Notes: generated by a model not told the origin, from the sequence alone. A stretch of 64,000 nucleotides of DNA from an uncultured Clostridia bacterium (GCA_947585965.1 CANPXK010000003.1:1-64000); one strand, 5' to 3'; shown: positions 9,972-21,711, numbered from the stretch's first letter. A program made the numbers and translations.

Positions 9972-10343
9972 TTATGTTGCAGGTCTGTGTACATTTTCGG
10001 CAGCCAGACCGAAGCTTATTGACAATGCCTCGTCAACCTTATACATATCATAGGGACTCAGTGTTCCCATCTTTTCCTTAAGACGTGTTTTGTCTATTGT
10101 CCGTATCTGCTCAAGTAATACAACCGAATCCTTAGCCAGACCGCTATGGTCCGCATACAGTTTAATATGAGTCGGAAGCTTGGCTTTTGAACCTCTGCTT
10201 GTAATAGCTGCCGCTATCACCGTCGGGCTGTATCTGTTTCCTATATTATTCTGTATTATCAGTACGGGACGTATCCCGCCCTGCTCCGAACCTACAACGG
10301 GACTCAGGTCTGCATAATAAATATCTCCTCGTCTGACCAGCAT
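9972..10343 (-). CDS. MazF/EndoA-type type II toxin endoribonuclease
   Basis: '[32 protein letters not shown]' and '[13 protein letters not shown]' PemK/MazF motifs. Confidence 0.93.
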   Translation of the reverse strand: MLVRRGDIYYADLSPVVGSEQGGIRPVLIIQNNIGNRYSPTVIAAAITSRGSKAKLPTHIKLYADHSGLAKDSVVLLEQIRTIDKTRLKEKMGTLSPYDMYKVDEALSISFGLAAENVHRPAT

Positions 10344-10637
10344 AGCTTTTCACGCTCCGAATTTTTAAATTTTTGTGCCGATAATAATATTTTGTCCCCT
10401 GCGAACAAAAATAATCACCGCTTACGAATTCGGCACATTATATATTATTCAAAATCCATACCGTTTGAGCCTGCATAATAATTTCCATAATTTATGTATC
10501 CCTGCTTTAGACAAATATTTCTTATCGCCTCCTCCGATAATATGCCGTCCGCAAGCTGTGATATATTTAAGTATATGCTTATATACCTGTTTTAAGAACC
10601 GCATTTATAGGAATATCAATAAATATTATACAAAAAA

Positions 10638-10683
10638 TATGAGCTGCTGTATCAGATTTTCCACAACTGATACAACAGCTCCC
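10638..10683 (-). terminator. Hairpin terminator after RluA-family gene
   Basis: Minus strand GAGCTGTTGTATCAG...CTGATACAGCAGCTC followed by ATATTTTTT. Confidence 0.7.
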
Positions 10684-10701
10684 GGCCATTATTCTTTCCG
10701 A

Positions 10702-11550
10702 TTACTTTATCTCTTCAAAAAAATCCTTATTCTTACGCACAGTTACAGTCTTTCCGCTTTCCGGATGTGTAAAACATATTTCTGCACAATGCAGACACTG
10801 TCGGGGAAATTTTTCCCTGCTTCCTCCGTACATATCATCGCCTGCAAGCGGATAACCCGTGCAGGAAAAATGAGCTCTTATCTGATGCGTCCTTCCTGTT
10901 TCAAGACGAATTTCAAGAAGGGTATATTCATCCCCGTAATTTTCCGCGACTTTATAGTGGGTCACGGCTCTGACGCCCCCCTCTCCTATCTCACGCTGAA
11001 TGCCATGCCCCTCTTTAAGACGCAGCGGCTTATCAATCGTCCCGCTGCCTTCAATTTTTCCTTCGCATAAGGCAATATAAAGCTTATCGGTATGATTTTT
11101 CAGAAATGCGGCGGCATAAGCATTTTTTGCGGCAAGCACAAGACCTGATGTGTCTTTATCAAGCCTGTTTACAACACGGAAAATATAATTCTCCCCCATA
11201 CTTATTGCATGAAAAGCCGCATGATTTGCAAGTGTGTTAAGTCGGTAATCCTTCACCGGATGCACGGGCATATAAGGCGGTTTATTGAATATTATCACCT
11301 GTTCATCCTCATACACTGTTTCAACGGATAAATCCACAGGTTCTATGTACATCACATCCTTCGGAAATGTAAGCTCAACCATATCCCGGGCATGAAGTAT
11401 ATCAATACTGCGTATATGTTCACCGTTGCAGGTAATTCCCATATTCGTTCTTTTGAGTTTTGCAAGGGTCCTTGAAGATACATGACAGTGTTTTCTTAAA
11501 AAATCCTTTACACTTATGCCGTCAAGCTCATCCGGAACAGTAAATCTCAT
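10702..11550 (-). CDS. RluA-family pseudouridine synthase
   Basis: 'VNRLDKDTSGLVLAAKN' catalytic motif, 'LETGRTHQIRAHF'; S4-like N-terminus. Confidence 0.95.
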   Translation of the reverse strand: MRFTVPDELDGISVKDFLRKHCHVSSRTLAKLKRTNMGITCNGEHIRSIDILHARDMVELTFPKDVMYIEPVDLSVETVYEDEQVIIFNKPPYMPVHPVKDYRLNTLANHAAFHAISMGENYIFRVVNRLDKDTSGLVLAAKNAYAAAFLKNHTDKLYIALCEGKIEGSGTIDKPLRLKEGHGIQREIGEGGVRAVTHYKVAENYGDEYTLLEIRLETGRTHQIRAHFSCTGYPLAGDDMYGGSREKFPRQCLHCAEICFTHPESGKTVTVRKNKDFFEEIK

Positions 11551-12245
11551 ATCATGTCCCCCAGGGAGATATCCTTTATTTTCAAAAGAGTATCTATTTT
11601 GTAATCGCAAAGATTGTTCGGCATTTCAATAAGGTTTTCCGGGTCATAAAGACAGGTTGTAAGTCCCGAATTTCTGCCGCCCTGCATATCGGATGTAAGG
11701 GAATCCCCAACAACGAGAATTTTGTCCTTATCCTTTTCCGGAATATCCGAAAGTACATAATCAAAAAAAACCTTCATTGGCTTCTGATATCCTATCTCTT
11801 CGGAAATATAGATTTTTCTTATAAACCGGGTTATGCTTGTACGGGCAAAACGTCCTCTTTGTACAAGCTTAAGACCGTTTGTTATTATATATATGTCAAA
11901 TAATCCGGATAATTCTTCCAGTGCATCATATGCACCGTCTATAAGTATACCCTGCATTGAAAGCTGTAGTACATATTCCTTTGCAAGCTCTGTGGCATTA
12001 CCGAATCCATGAAAACATTTTTCCGTAAGTTCTCTGAAACGCTGTATTTTCAACTCGGAACGTGTCGTTTTATTCTGCTCCAATTTCTTCCACAATCTGT
12101 CATTTATAACACTGAAGCTGTTATAAATATAATCATTAAATTCCAGACCTGAATTTATCAATGTATTTTTCAGAGCATTATATTCACATAAAGGAAAATC
12201 GAATATGGTATTATCCGCATCCATAAGAACAGTTGTAAATTTCAT
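11547..12245 (-). CDS. HAD-superfamily hydrolase (YjjG-like)
   Basis: 'VLMDADNTIFDF' motif I, 'ITNG' motif II, 'ILVVGDSLTSDMQGG' motif IV. Confidence 0.9.
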   Translation of the reverse strand: MKFTTVLMDADNTIFDFPLCEYNALKNTLINSGLEFNDYIYNSFSVINDRLWKKLEQNKTTRSELKIQRFRELTEKCFHGFGNATELAKEYVLQLSMQGILIDGAYDALEELSGLFDIYIITNGLKLVQRGRFARTSITRFIRKIYISEEIGYQKPMKVFFDYVLSDIPEKDKDKILVVGDSLTSDMQGGRNSGLTTCLYDPENLIEMPNNLCDYKIDTLLKIKDISLGDMI

Positions 12246-12264
12246 AAAACCTCCCCCTGCCGGA

Positions 12265-12320
12265 ACAAAAAAGAGCATCCGCAAAACGCCTTCTATAACG
12301 TTTGTGTGGATACTCTTGAT
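12265..12320 (-). terminator. Terminator downstream of clpX
   Basis: Minus strand AGAGTATCCACACAAACG...CGTTTTGCGGATGCTCTTTTTTG. Confidence 0.65.
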
Positions 12321-12389
12321 TTTTGTTTTTATTCAGCAACATTACTGATGTCCCACACTACATTGTAACGGCTTTTAACACCATTATAA

Positions 12390-13700
12390 TTAAGCCGGGT
12401 CACGCTTTGCTTTCTGTCTTGTTGATTTTGCAGATGAGGCTTTGTGTGTTCTGCGTTTTGTCTTTGCACGCTCGACAACCGGCTCTCCCTCGCCCTTTGC
12501 AGCCTCAGCGGTTATAATTATTTTGGATATCGTTTCATCGGACGGAGCCTCATACATCAGATTTTTGAGAAGCTCCTCCATTATGGAACGGAGTCCCCTT
12601 GCTCCCGTATGACGTTCTATTGCCTTCCTTGCAATTTCAAGAAGGGCACCCTCCTCAAACACAAGACTCACATTATCCATCGCGAAGAGCTTTGTATACT
12701 GCTTTACAAGAGAATCCTTAGGCTCCTCCAGAATACGCACAAGAGCATTTTCGTCAAGACCGTTAAGTGCGGTAACAACGGGCAGTCTGCCGACAAGCTC
12801 GGGAATAAGTCCGAACTTAACAAGATCCTGCGGAATAACCTCCTGCATCCAGCTTGTTGTATCGAGCTCGGTTTTGGTTTTTATCTCAGCATTGAAACCG
12901 AGCGAGGACGAACCGAGACGCCTTTCAACCGTCTTTTCAAGACCGTCAAACGCCCCTCCGCATATAAACAGAATATTGGACGTGTCAATCTGTATAAACT
13001 CCTGCTGCGGGTGTTTTCTTCCTCCTGTGGGCGGAACATTAGAAACCGTTCCCTCAAGTATTTTAAGCAGTGCCTGCTGAACACCCTCACCGCTTACATC
13101 ACGGGTTATCGACGGGTTCTCGGACTTTCGCGCAATTTTGTCTATTTCATCAACATAGATAATTCCACGCTCCGCCCTGCCTACATCGTAATCCGCAGCC
13201 TGAATAAGACGAAGAAGGATGTTTTCAACATCCTCACCCACATAACCTGCTTCGGTAAGTGTTGTAGCGTCTGCAATGGCAAACGGCACATCAAGGATCC
13301 TCGCAAGCGTCTGTGCAAGGAGCGTCTTACCCACACCTGACGGACCGAGCAAAAGTATATTACTCTTGTTAAGAGCAACATCGTCCTCTTCGTGATAGTT
13401 AATTCTTTTGTAATGATTGTATACGGATACGGCGAGCGATATCTTTGCTTCATCCTGACCGATAACATATTCGTCAAGCAGTGCCTTTATCTCCATAGGT
13501 TTGGGAAGTGCACTGAAGTCGGGGAAAAAACTTTCATCCTCGTCCGGATCTCCGTTACCTTTGAGTATATCATTACAGAGAAGCACACATTCATCGCAAA
13601 TATATGCACCCGCACCCTGTATGATACGTCCGACAAGCTCCTGCGGTTTTCCGCAGAAGGAACAGGTCACGCTTCTTTTGCCATCGTCCTTATTTGCCAT
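12390..13700 (-). CDS. clpX: ATP-dependent Clp protease ATP-binding subunit ClpX
   Basis: N-terminal zinc finger '[17 protein letters not shown]', '[21 protein letters not shown]', '[10 protein letters not shown]'. Confidence 0.98.
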   Translation of the reverse strand: MANKDDGKRSVTCSFCGKPQELVGRIIQGAGAYICDECVLLCNDILKGNGDPDEDESFFPDFSALPKPMEIKALLDEYVIGQDEAKISLAVSVYNHYKRINYHEEDDVALNKSNILLLGPSGVGKTLLAQTLARILDVPFAIADATTLTEAGYVGEDVENILLRLIQAADYDVGRAERGIIYVDEIDKIARKSENPSITRDVSGEGVQQALLKILEGTVSNVPPTGGRKHPQQEFIQIDTSNILFICGGAFDGLEKTVERRLGSSSLGFNAEIKTKTELDTTSWMQEVIPQDLVKFGLIPELVGRLPVVTALNGLDENALVRILEEPKDSLVKQYTKLFAMDNVSLVFEEGALLEIARKAIERHTGARGLRSIMEELLKNLMYEAPSDETISKIIITAEAAKGEGEPVVERAKTKRRTHKASSAKSTRQKAKRDPA

Positions 13701-13712
13701 TTGTGCAACTCC

Positions 13713-14330
13713 TTATCGTTGTGTAATTACCTTATCAATAAGACCATAATCAAGAGCCTGCTGAGCTGTCATAAAGTTGTCACGCTCGGTATCTCTTGCT
13801 ATAACATCATACGGCTGTCCCGTATTTTCCGAAAGAATAGTGTTTAGTTTTTTCTTTGTCTGTATAATATGATCCGCATGAATCATAATATCAGTTGCCT
13901 GACCCTGGGCGCCGCCGCTGGGCTGGTGAATCATTATATCACTGTTCGGAAGAGCAAAACGCTTTCCCTTTGCACCTGCCGCCAGAAGGAATGCACCCAT
14001 ACTTGCTGCCATACCCATACATATCGTTGATACGTCGCATTTAATATACTGCATAGTATCATATATGGCCATACCGTCCGTCACGGATCCTCCGGGACTG
14101 TTTATATAAAGGCTTATATCCTTTGTCGAATCCTGTCCCTCAAGGAACAGAAGCTGTGCAACAACAAGACTTGCAGTTACATTGTTTACCTCCTCGGTAA
14201 GCATGATAATTCTGTCATTAAGAAGTCTTGAATAGATATCATACGAACGCTCGCCTCTGTTTGTCTGCTCAATTACATAAGGTACCAATGCCATGCCAAT
14301 TACCTCCGTCTCATTAACTATATTTACCAA
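13713..14330 (-). CDS. clpP: ATP-dependent Clp protease proteolytic subunit ClpP (possible start MALVPY at 14294)
   Basis: '[47 protein letters not shown]'. Confidence 0.98.
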   Translation of the reverse strand: MVNIVNETEVIGMALVPYVIEQTNRGERSYDIYSRLLNDRIIMLTEEVNNVTASLVVAQLLFLEGQDSTKDISLYINSPGGSVTDGMAIYDTMQYIKCDVSTICMGMAASMGAFLLAAGAKGKRFALPNSDIMIHQPSGGAQGQATDIMIHADHIIQTKKKLNTILSENTGQPYDVIARDTERDNFMTAQQALDYGLIDKVITQR

Positions 14331-14363
14331 TAAAATTATATTTTATTCAATTTCGGAAAATAC

Positions 14364-15653
14364 TCATTCATCTGTTTTTTCAACAGCGTTTTCCTTAACA
14401 AAATTCATAGCTCTTTCTGCCTCAATATCCTTTGCTATATCCTTAGCGGAAAAAGCTGCCTTTACTCTTGAAACATCTGTTTTATAGCTTTCGGCAAGCT
14501 CATTGTATTGGTTTTCTATATCCTCCTCGCTTGCCTTAAGACCTTCAAGCTCTGCAATCTTTCTTAATGCAAGTCCTACCTTAACCTGTGACTCCGCTCT
14601 GTCACGGTATGTGTCACGAAGTCTTTCCTCCGTAAGACCTGTATACTGCATATAAGTATTGATATCCAGACCCTGTGAACGCAGATTCGTTGAGAACTCA
14701 TTGATTATTCCATCTATACGGTTCTCAAACATAGCCTCGGGAATCTCAGCTTCGAGAAGCTCGCTGAGCTTTTCGGCAATCTGAGACTCTTTACTGTTCT
14801 CAGCTTCCGTCTTACGTTTTTCCTCAAGCTTTGTTCTGAGATCTGCCTTATATTCGTCAACGGTGTCAAATTCGCTGACATCCTTAACAAATTCATCGTC
14901 AAGCTCGGGAAGTTCATGTGTTTTTACCTCATGCAGTTTTATTTCAAACTGTACGGCCTTACCCTTGAGTTCCTCTGCCTGATAGTCCTCGGGGAATGTA
15001 ACATCAATAGTAAATTCCTCCCCTGCCTTATGACCTATTATCTGCTCCTCGAATCCGGGTATAAATGCACCGCTGCCGAGTGTCAGACTGTAATTTTCGG
15101 CAGAACCGCCCTCGAAAGCCTCACCGTCAAGAAAGCCCTTGAAGTCTATAACCGTGATATCATCATTTTCTGCTGCCCTGTCCTCTACTGTTACAAGACG
15201 GCCGTTTCTCTTCTGAACATTTTTGATTTCCTCGTCTATATCCTCATCCGTTACCTCAAGTGAAGCGGGAGTATATTCTATTCCCTTATAATCCTTTATG
15301 GAAACCTCCGGTTCAACCGTAATAACAGCTTTCAGCACAAGACCGTCCTTGTCTGCCTTCTCAACATCAAGGTCAACATGATCCCTTACTATCTCCAGAC
15401 CTGCCTCCTCGGAAGCATCAACTATGGCTGCGGGATAAAGATCCTTTATAGCATCCTCATAGAAAACACCCTCGCCGTATTCCTTTTCGATAAGTCTTCT
15501 CGGAGCCTTACCCTTACGGAAGCCGGGAAGAGTTATATTCTTAGCCTGTCTTTTATACACAGCCTCTACCGCTTTCATAAAGGTTTCTCCATCAATCTCA
15601 ATAACGAGTTCGTAACGATTTGTTTCAACCTTGTTTGATGATTTAAGTGTCAT
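14364..15653 (-). CDS. tig: Trigger factor (peptidyl-prolyl isomerase)
   Basis: 'LPGFRKGKAPRRLIEKEYGEGVFYEDA', FKBP domain 'DDITVIDFKGFLDGEAFEGG'; tig-clpP-clpX order. Confidence 0.97.
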   Translation of the reverse strand: MTLKSSNKVETNRYELVIEIDGETFMKAVEAVYKRQAKNITLPGFRKGKAPRRLIEKEYGEGVFYEDAIKDLYPAAIVDASEEAGLEIVRDHVDLDVEKADKDGLVLKAVITVEPEVSIKDYKGIEYTPASLEVTDEDIDEEIKNVQKRNGRLVTVEDRAAENDDITVIDFKGFLDGEAFEGGSAENYSLTLGSGAFIPGFEEQIIGHKAGEEFTIDVTFPEDYQAEELKGKAVQFEIKLHEVKTHELPELDDEFVKDVSEFDTVDEYKADLRTKLEEKRKTEAENSKESQIAEKLSELLEAEIPEAMFENRIDGIINEFSTNLRSQGLDINTYMQYTGLTEERLRDTYRDRAESQVKVGLALRKIAELEGLKASEEDIENQYNELAESYKTDVSRVKAAFSAKDIAKDIEAERAMNFVKENAVEKTDE

Positions 15654-15867
15654 TTTATTTTCCTCCAAAGCGGAGCATACGCTCCTTTATTTTTTGAGCC
15701 GAAGCCCTGTATTTGCCCTAAGGCGTCCAACGGTATAACCGTCCCGGGCGGCAAAGCCGCAATCAATAAGGCAAACTGTTTTAATTATAATATAGCAATG
15801 TCCGATAGTCAAGCATAAATTACGGACAAAATATAAAATGTACCATAATCTGACACAGTCTCTGTTT

Positions 15868-16557
15868 TCAAAGTACTGCAAGCGGCATAAAGCCGAGTCT
15901 GTCGCAGGCGATAAGTTCATATCTGATACCGTCATATTCACCTGTAAATGCTCTTTTGGCAGCATTCCTGCCGTGTATATGTCCATAGAAGCATCTCTCT
16001 ATATTATATTCCTTAAGCACAGCGGTTATTTCCTTACATTCCATGTTATTATATATCGGCGGATAATGCAGGAAAACTATAGGACTGTAACCCGCCTTTA
16101 CCGCCGGCTCTATTGACATCCTGAGTCTGCCTGCCTCACGCATCAAGACCTTCATATCGGCATCGGTTCCCGCATCATAAAACCAGCCCCTTGAACCGCA
16201 AAGAGCAAGTCCGTCCGCAACATAATAATTATTATGGAGGACGGATATCGTATCAAAGCCGTTTTCGGCAAGGTATTTATCCATTTTTGATTTTGTCGTC
16301 CACCAATAATCATGATTACCCTTAAGAATTATCTTTTTGCCGTTAAGCTTATTTATAAAGTCAAAATCATTATAGGTATCCCTTATATCCATTGCCCAGG
16401 AAATATCCCCGGCTATAACAACGGTATCATCGGCAGTTATAAGCTTCTGCCAATTCCTACGTATTCTTTCAATATAGTTATCCCATCCCTCAAATACATC
16501 CATCGGCTTATCCGTTCCGAGCGAAAGATGCAGGTCGGCTATTGCATATACAGCCAT
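15868..16557 (-). CDS. Metallophosphoesterase
   Basis: 'AIADLHLS', 'VIAGDISWAMD', 'LKGNHDYWW', 'FYGHIHG'. Confidence 0.92.
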   Translation of the reverse strand: MAVYAIADLHLSLGTDKPMDVFEGWDNYIERIRRNWQKLITADDTVVIAGDISWAMDIRDTYNDFDFINKLNGKKIILKGNHDYWWTTKSKMDKYLAENGFDTISVLHNNYYVADGLALCGSRGWFYDAGTDADMKVLMREAGRLRMSIEPAVKAGYSPIVFLHYPPIYNNMECKEITAVLKEYNIERCFYGHIHGRNAAKRAFTGEYDGIRYELIACDRLGFMPLAVL

Positions 16558-16559
16558 AC

Positions 16560-18071
16560 TCAGCTTATCGAAAGGCTTTTAAGGACCGTTTCCGGCATCT
16601 CATCAACCTCACATTCAAAGGAAAAACGCTCCTTTGCATTCTTGAGTGCCGCAAGCGGTGCAGGGATAGCGGTATTTGTCTTTTCGGAAAGCTCGTCTAC
16701 CATAGCAAATTCATCATCCGGAAGCTTTTCATCCGTAACAGACCCAAGAACAGCCTTTGCAAATTTATACGGGCTTGCAGTTGATGCTATGACTGTAGGT
16801 GTCTTATCTCCCGTTTCTTCAAAATATTGATTATATACATTAACCGCAACGGCGGTGTGTGTATCACAAAGGTAATTGTCATTCCTGTAAAGCTCACCTA
16901 TTGTCTTTTGTGTATTTTCGTCATCACAGCAGCCGCCCCAGAAATATTTGTCAAGCTTTGCCTTAAGCTCACTGTCAACGGTATATGAACCGTTTTCACT
17001 GAGAGATTTCATAAGCTCCGCTACCTTGTCCGAATCTTCTCCCGTAAGATGATAAAGAAGTCTTTCAAGATTGCTTGAAACAAGAATATCCATTGACGGA
17101 GAAATTGTCGTATAGAACTTTCTCTTTTTATCATATGTTCCTGTTCTTATGAAGTCTGTAAGCACATTATTTGAATTGGACGCACAGATAAATTTGTTTA
17201 TCGGAAGTCCCATATTCATCGCATAGAAAGAAGCAAGTATATTGCCGAAGTTTCCTGTGGGAACGGCAACGTTTATTTTATCTCCGAGTTTTATTTTTCC
17301 CGCATTTACCATATCGCAATAAGCTGAGAAGTAATAGACCACCTGAGGAAGAAGTCTGCCCCAGTTTATTGAGTTTGCACTTGAAAAGAGCATATTGTTT
17401 CCGGCAAGCTTATCCTTTATTTCAGGGTCTGTAAATATCTTCTTAACACCGGTCTGTGCATCGTCAAAATTACCCCTTATAGCTACAACATTTACATTAT
17501 TACCCTTTTGTGTTGTCATCTGTCTCTTCTGCATCGGAGAAACACCGTCAACGGGATAAAATACCATTATTTTTGTTCCGTCAACATCCTTGAACCCTTC
17601 AAGTGCAGCCTTGCCTGTATCTCCGCTTGTTGCAACCAGTATTACTGCTTCTTTCCCCGCATATGTCTTTTTAACGGATTTTGTAAGCAAATGTGGGAGT
17701 ATCTGAAGCGCCATATCCTTGAACGCGGATGTAGGACCGTGCCAGAGTTCAAGAAGAGCCATTTTCTTATCGCCGCTGTCTATATATGAAATGGGCGCCG
17801 GATTCTCGGAACCGAATTTTTCCGCAGTATATGCCGCTTCAACACTTTCATTTATTTCCTCCTCGGTAAAATCCGAAAGAAAATCGGCAAATATCCTCTT
17901 TGCTCTTCCCTTGTAATCCTCCTGCGTAAGCGCCCTGATATCGTCAGGTGTATATTTCGGCAGTGACTGCGGCACAAACAGACCGCCCTCCTCGGAAATA
18001 CCCCGAGCTATTGCCTGCGAAGCAGAAACAACCTTATTCTTATCCCTCGTACTGTTGTAATTCATCAACAT
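16560..18071 (-). CDS. thrC: Threonine synthase
   Basis: 'LWHGPTSAFKDMALQILPHLL' PLP-Lys motif, 'VATSGDTGKAALEGF', 'VPTGNFGNILA'. Confidence 0.95.
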   Translation of the reverse strand: MLMNYNSTRDKNKVVSASQAIARGISEEGGLFVPQSLPKYTPDDIRALTQEDYKGRAKRIFADFLSDFTEEEINESVEAAYTAEKFGSENPAPISYIDSGDKKMALLELWHGPTSAFKDMALQILPHLLTKSVKKTYAGKEAVILVATSGDTGKAALEGFKDVDGTKIMVFYPVDGVSPMQKRQMTTQKGNNVNVVAIRGNFDDAQTGVKKIFTDPEIKDKLAGNNMLFSSANSINWGRLLPQVVYYFSAYCDMVNAGKIKLGDKINVAVPTGNFGNILASFYAMNMGLPINKFICASNSNNVLTDFIRTGTYDKKRKFYTTISPSMDILVSSNLERLLYHLTGEDSDKVAELMKSLSENGSYTVDSELKAKLDKYFWGGCCDDENTQKTIGELYRNDNYLCDTHTAVAVNVYNQYFEETGDKTPTVIASTASPYKFAKAVLGSVTDEKLPDDEFAMVDELSEKTNTAIPAPLAALKNAKERFSFECEVDEMPETVLKSLSIS

Positions 18072-18107
18072 TTCCCTCTTTCTTTTATTTTTATTGAAAA
18101 ATCGGCA

Positions 18108-19034
18108 TCAATTCAGATTTTCGGTAAAAAACCTGTATGCATTGCCGAAAAATACAGCATCGGCAGTCTCTTTTCCGAAATGTTCTCCGACCCTTTCGTA
18201 AAGAGCACTCATTGACTCTATTCCGGACATATCCTGCGGAAGCTCTGCTCCGTCAAGATCTCCGCCCATAGCAATACATCTCTCGCCCCCGAGCGACAGA
18301 AAATATCCGATATGCTTTATTATATCATACATTTTCGCATTTGTCTTGTCTTTATCTATAAATTCCGCACAAAAATTCATTCCTGTAAGCGCCCCTCTGC
18401 TTTTCAGACAAAGAAACTGCTTATCCGTAAGATTTCTCCTGTGCGGCGCCACCGAACGTGAATTTGAATGGGATGCTATGAAGGGTCTTTCCGCAATATC
18501 GGCGACATCCCAAAAAAGTTTTTCCCCGGCATGGGAAATATCAACGATCATTCCGAGCTTTTCCATTTTCTTTATACATTCTTTTCCGAAACCGGTAAGT
18601 CCTCCGTCATCCTCTTCTCCTATGCCGTCGCCAAGTTCATTCCTGCCGTTCCATGTGAGCGTCATCATGCGGACGCCCATATCATATATTTCACACAATC
18701 TGTCAATATCTCCTCCAAGAACGGATCCGCCCTCAACTGTAAGTATTATGCCCCTGCTTTTTTCGTCATAAACCCTTTTTATATCATCGGCACACCGACA
18801 CCATGTAATATCCGTGCCGTCAATCTGTTTTTCAAGCAGTTTCACGCAGCCGCAAAAAAGCTCCCATGCCTTTTCTTTTCTGTATTCATCAGGTATCCAT
18901 ACCGCAAGGCATTGTATATACGGTGATATTCCGTCTGTCTTATTGAAAGATACGGCGAAGCTGTCATCAAACAGTGTGCTGTTTTCGGTATATGCTCTGT
19001 AAAGCGTATCACAGTGCAAATCAAGAAGCTGCAT
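18108..19034 (-). CDS. Membrane dipeptidase (peptidase M19)
   Basis: 'LLDLHCDTLYRAY', 'VDISHAGEKLFWDVA', 'PFIASHSNSRSVAPHRRNLTD'. Confidence 0.93.
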   Translation of the reverse strand: MQLLDLHCDTLYRAYTENSTLFDDSFAVSFNKTDGISPYIQCLAVWIPDEYRKEKAWELFCGCVKLLEKQIDGTDITWCRCADDIKRVYDEKSRGIILTVEGGSVLGGDIDRLCEIYDMGVRMMTLTWNGRNELGDGIGEEDDGGLTGFGKECIKKMEKLGMIVDISHAGEKLFWDVADIAERPFIASHSNSRSVAPHRRNLTDKQFLCLKSRGALTGMNFCAEFIDKDKTNAKMYDIIKHIGYFLSLGGERCIAMGGDLDGAELPQDMSGIESMSALYERVGEHFGKETADAVFFGNAYRFFTENLN

Positions 19035-19145
19035 ATTAAGTACATTCCTCCAAAAAATTCATAAAAAGTCTTTTATCAGATTACTGTTGAAAATATGTCA
19101 TACTCATTTGAATTATTCTTTAATACTTGCATTACTCTTCCCGAA

Positions 19146-19541
19146 TCAAAACGCCGAATAATCTCCCTCCTGCATAAATGCATCCTCAATATGCTCAACG
19201 GAAATTATCATCCGGGTAACATTATCATATACAACTTCAATAACATCAAACCTCGGTTGAAGATCCGCAGCATTTTCATCAAGGTACATATATGCGGCAG
19301 TAATAATCTTCTTTTGCTTTTTCCTGTCAACCCATGCCCCGGGACGTTCAAGGGAATTTATACCCCGTGTCTTGACCTCTGCAAAAACAATATATTTATT
19401 ATCCTTTGCTATTATGTCTATTTCACCGCTGCGGCAGCGGTAATTTCTCCCGACAACGGTATACCCCTTATTTTTCAGATATTTTTCCGCAGCATTTTCT
19501 CCCATATCACCGATGATCTGTGCCGCTGTCCTTTTACTCAT
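19146..19541 (-). CDS. YraN family (UPF0102) endonuclease-like protein
   Basis: '[46 protein letters not shown]'. Confidence 0.95.
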   Translation of the reverse strand: MSKRTAAQIIGDMGENAAEKYLKNKGYTVVGRNYRCRSGEIDIIAKDNKYIVFAEVKTRGINSLERPGAWVDRKKQKKIITAAYMYLDENAADLQPRFDVIEVVYDNVTRMIISVEHIEDAFMQEGDYSAF

Positions 19542-20140
19542 TTTTTCTCACCAAGCAGTTTCTTCAAAAACGATGGTCTGTGTATTTCGCACGGACCGTA
19601 TTTAAGTATAGACTCCATATGTGCCTTTGTTCCGTAGCCCTTATGCTTTTCAAAGCCGTACTCGGGATATTTCTTTGCAAGGTCAAGCATGAGTCTGTCA
19701 CGGCTTACCTTTGCAAGAATAGACGCCGCCGCTATCGACTCGCTTTTAGCGTCTCCCTTTACTATTGCCGTGCAGGGAATGTTAAGTTCAGGTGTCTTAT
19801 TACCGTCAATCATTGCAAAATCCGCCTGTATCCCAAGTCCCTCTACCGCTCTTTTCATTGCAAGCATATCCGCCCGGAGTATGTTAAAACTTTCAATTTC
19901 CTCAACACTTGCACTCGCCACACAATATGCAAGCGCCTTTTCTTTTATTACATCAAAAAGTTTCTCACGCTTTTTTTCTGTGAGCTTTTTTGAATCCGTA
20001 ACACCTTCAATTTCAAGACCCTCGGGAAGTATAACAGCCGCGGCAAATACAGGTCCCGCAAGCGGTCCCCTGCCTGCCTCGTCTACTCCGCATATTGCCT
20101 TATATCCCTGTTCAATGTACATATTTTCAAATTCTAACAT
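19538..20140 (-). CDS. rnhB: Ribonuclease HII
   Basis: '[25 protein letters not shown]', '[11 protein letters not shown]', '[15 protein letters not shown]'. Confidence 0.97.
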   Translation of the reverse strand: MLEFENMYIEQGYKAICGVDEAGRGPLAGPVFAAAVILPEGLEIEGVTDSKKLTEKKREKLFDVIKEKALAYCVASASVEEIESFNILRADMLAMKRAVEGLGIQADFAMIDGNKTPELNIPCTAIVKGDAKSESIAAASILAKVSRDRLMLDLAKKYPEYGFEKHKGYGTKAHMESILKYGPCEIHRPSFLKKLLGEKK

Positions 20141-21014
20141 CAGGATAATCCTCCGCTTTGTCAATGGTAAGCTTACCTAAAGTCGCACTTCGGAATTCAT
20201 CCAGAACAGTTGCCGCCGCTCTTTCTGTGTTTATCTCTCCTCCGGATATAAGCATACCTCTTTTTCTTCCTATCATTTCAAGTATTTCATAACCCTGCAA
20301 ATCCTTGATATCATCTTTGTCAAGCTTATACCTCACACAAAGCGGTTCCGCATAATTATCCCTGAGATATTCAAGCAGTCTGCCGCTGAGCTGTTCCGTG
20401 TCAAGTATATCATCCTTAACCGAACCGATAAAAGCAAGTCTTTCTCCCACTCCCGGATCGTCAAATTTCGGCCACAATACTCCGGGGGTATCAAGCAAAT
20501 CAAATCCCTTTCCTATTGTAAACCATTGATTTCCTCTTGTGACTCCGGGACGATCCTCAACCTTTGCCCTGTTTTGCTTTGACATACGGTTAATAAAGGA
20601 TGACTTTCCCACATTCGGTATTCCGACAACCATAACCTTTATTGTTCTGCCTGTCATCCCCTTCTCGTTCCATGCCCGTATCCTGTCGGAAAGAACATTT
20701 TTGACCATGGGAATAAAAGCATTTAAGCCCTTGCCTGTTTTACAGTCAAGAGCTATTGCGGCTATTCCCTTTTTCCTGAAAAGTTCAAGCCATCTTTTTG
20801 TTTGTGTCGGATCCGCCATATCGCATTTATTAAGAACAACAAGTCTCGGCTTATTGTTTATAACACTCCTCAGATCAGGATTACAGCTTGAATACGGCAT
20901 CCTTGCATCAAGCAGAACCGCAACGGCATCAATAAGCTTAAGCTGTGATTCGATCTTTCTTTTGGTTTTGGTCATATGACCCGGAAACCACTGTATTGAT
21001 TTAATTTCCTCCAT
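20127..21014 (-). CDS. rbgA: Ribosome biogenesis GTPase YlqF/RbgA
   Basis: Circularly permuted GTPase: 'LNKCDMAD' ... '[16 protein letters not shown]' ... 'DTPGVLWPK'. Confidence 0.96.
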   Translation of the reverse strand: MEEIKSIQWFPGHMTKTKRKIESQLKLIDAVAVLLDARMPYSSCNPDLRSVINNKPRLVVLNKCDMADPTQTKRWLELFRKKGIAAIALDCKTGKGLNAFIPMVKNVLSDRIRAWNEKGMTGRTIKVMVVGIPNVGKSSFINRMSKQNRAKVEDRPGVTRGNQWFTIGKGFDLLDTPGVLWPKFDDPGVGERLAFIGSVKDDILDTEQLSGRLLEYLRDNYAEPLCVRYKLDKDDIKDLQGYEILEMIGRKRGMLISGGEINTERAAATVLDEFRSATLGKLTIDKAEDYPDVRI

Positions 21015-21049
21015 AGCTTTCTCCTGATTTTCAAATTACACATATCTCA

Positions 21050-21670
21050 TCAATATATGCTTCCCATAGCATCAAAGGGGTAATATCTGAATTCGGCTTT
21101 TCCTATTATATTTTCAACGGGAATAAGACCTATATCCGTACTTCTGCTGTCGAGTGAACCCTGACGGTTATCGCCCATAACAAACACATACCCCTCGGGA
21201 ATTTTCTCGGGTATTTCAATAGGACGCTTGAGTTCCACCGTCATTCCCTTTATATAGTCCTCATCAAGTATCACTCCATCTACACTGACTGCACCTGTTT
21301 CATAATTTATGGACAAAGACTGACCTTCCGTTGCAATAACTCTTTTTATAATAGGTTCATTATATTTTTCACCATGACTTATAACAACGATATCACCGTA
21401 TTGAGGCTTATACATAAAATTTGAAATTATCAGTCTGTCGCCGTCCTGAAGTGTATCGGTCATTGATGTTCCGTCAACTGTAACCTGTCTGAAAACAAAT
21501 GTCATAAGAAAAACAACAAATATCAAACCGATAATAATGGCGTTAGCCCACTCAAATATAATACTTATAATTGAGGTCGCTTCTTCCTCATCATCCGGTT
21601 CTTCCTCATCCAATACCAACCGTACGCTGTTTTCCTCGTCCGTTTCTTTATCTATTTTTTTATCTGACAT
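21050..21670 (-). CDS. lepB: Signal peptidase I (canonical Ser-Lys)
   Basis: 'VDGTSMTDTLQDGDRLIISN', 'IIKRVIATEGQS', 'FVMGDNRQGSLDSRSTDIG'. Confidence 0.96.
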   Translation of the reverse strand: MSDKKIDKETDEENSVRLVLDEEEPDDEEEATSIISIIFEWANAIIIGLIFVVFLMTFVFRQVTVDGTSMTDTLQDGDRLIISNFMYKPQYGDIVVISHGEKYNEPIIKRVIATEGQSLSINYETGAVSVDGVILDEDYIKGMTVELKRPIEIPEKIPEGYVFVMGDNRQGSLDSRSTDIGLIPVENIIGKAEFRYYPFDAMGSIY

Positions 21671-21711
21671 ATTAAAACACCCCTCAATTTACTTTTTTAA
21701 ATTCATATTGT

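Noticed and set aside
10375-11070. 231-aa plus-strand ORF over the rluA/mazF intergenic region
   Set aside because: Overlaps the rluA CDS and its terminator; no domain seen.
12444-13340. 298-aa plus-strand ORF antisense to clpX
   Set aside because: Shadow ORF; clpX on the minus strand is unambiguous.
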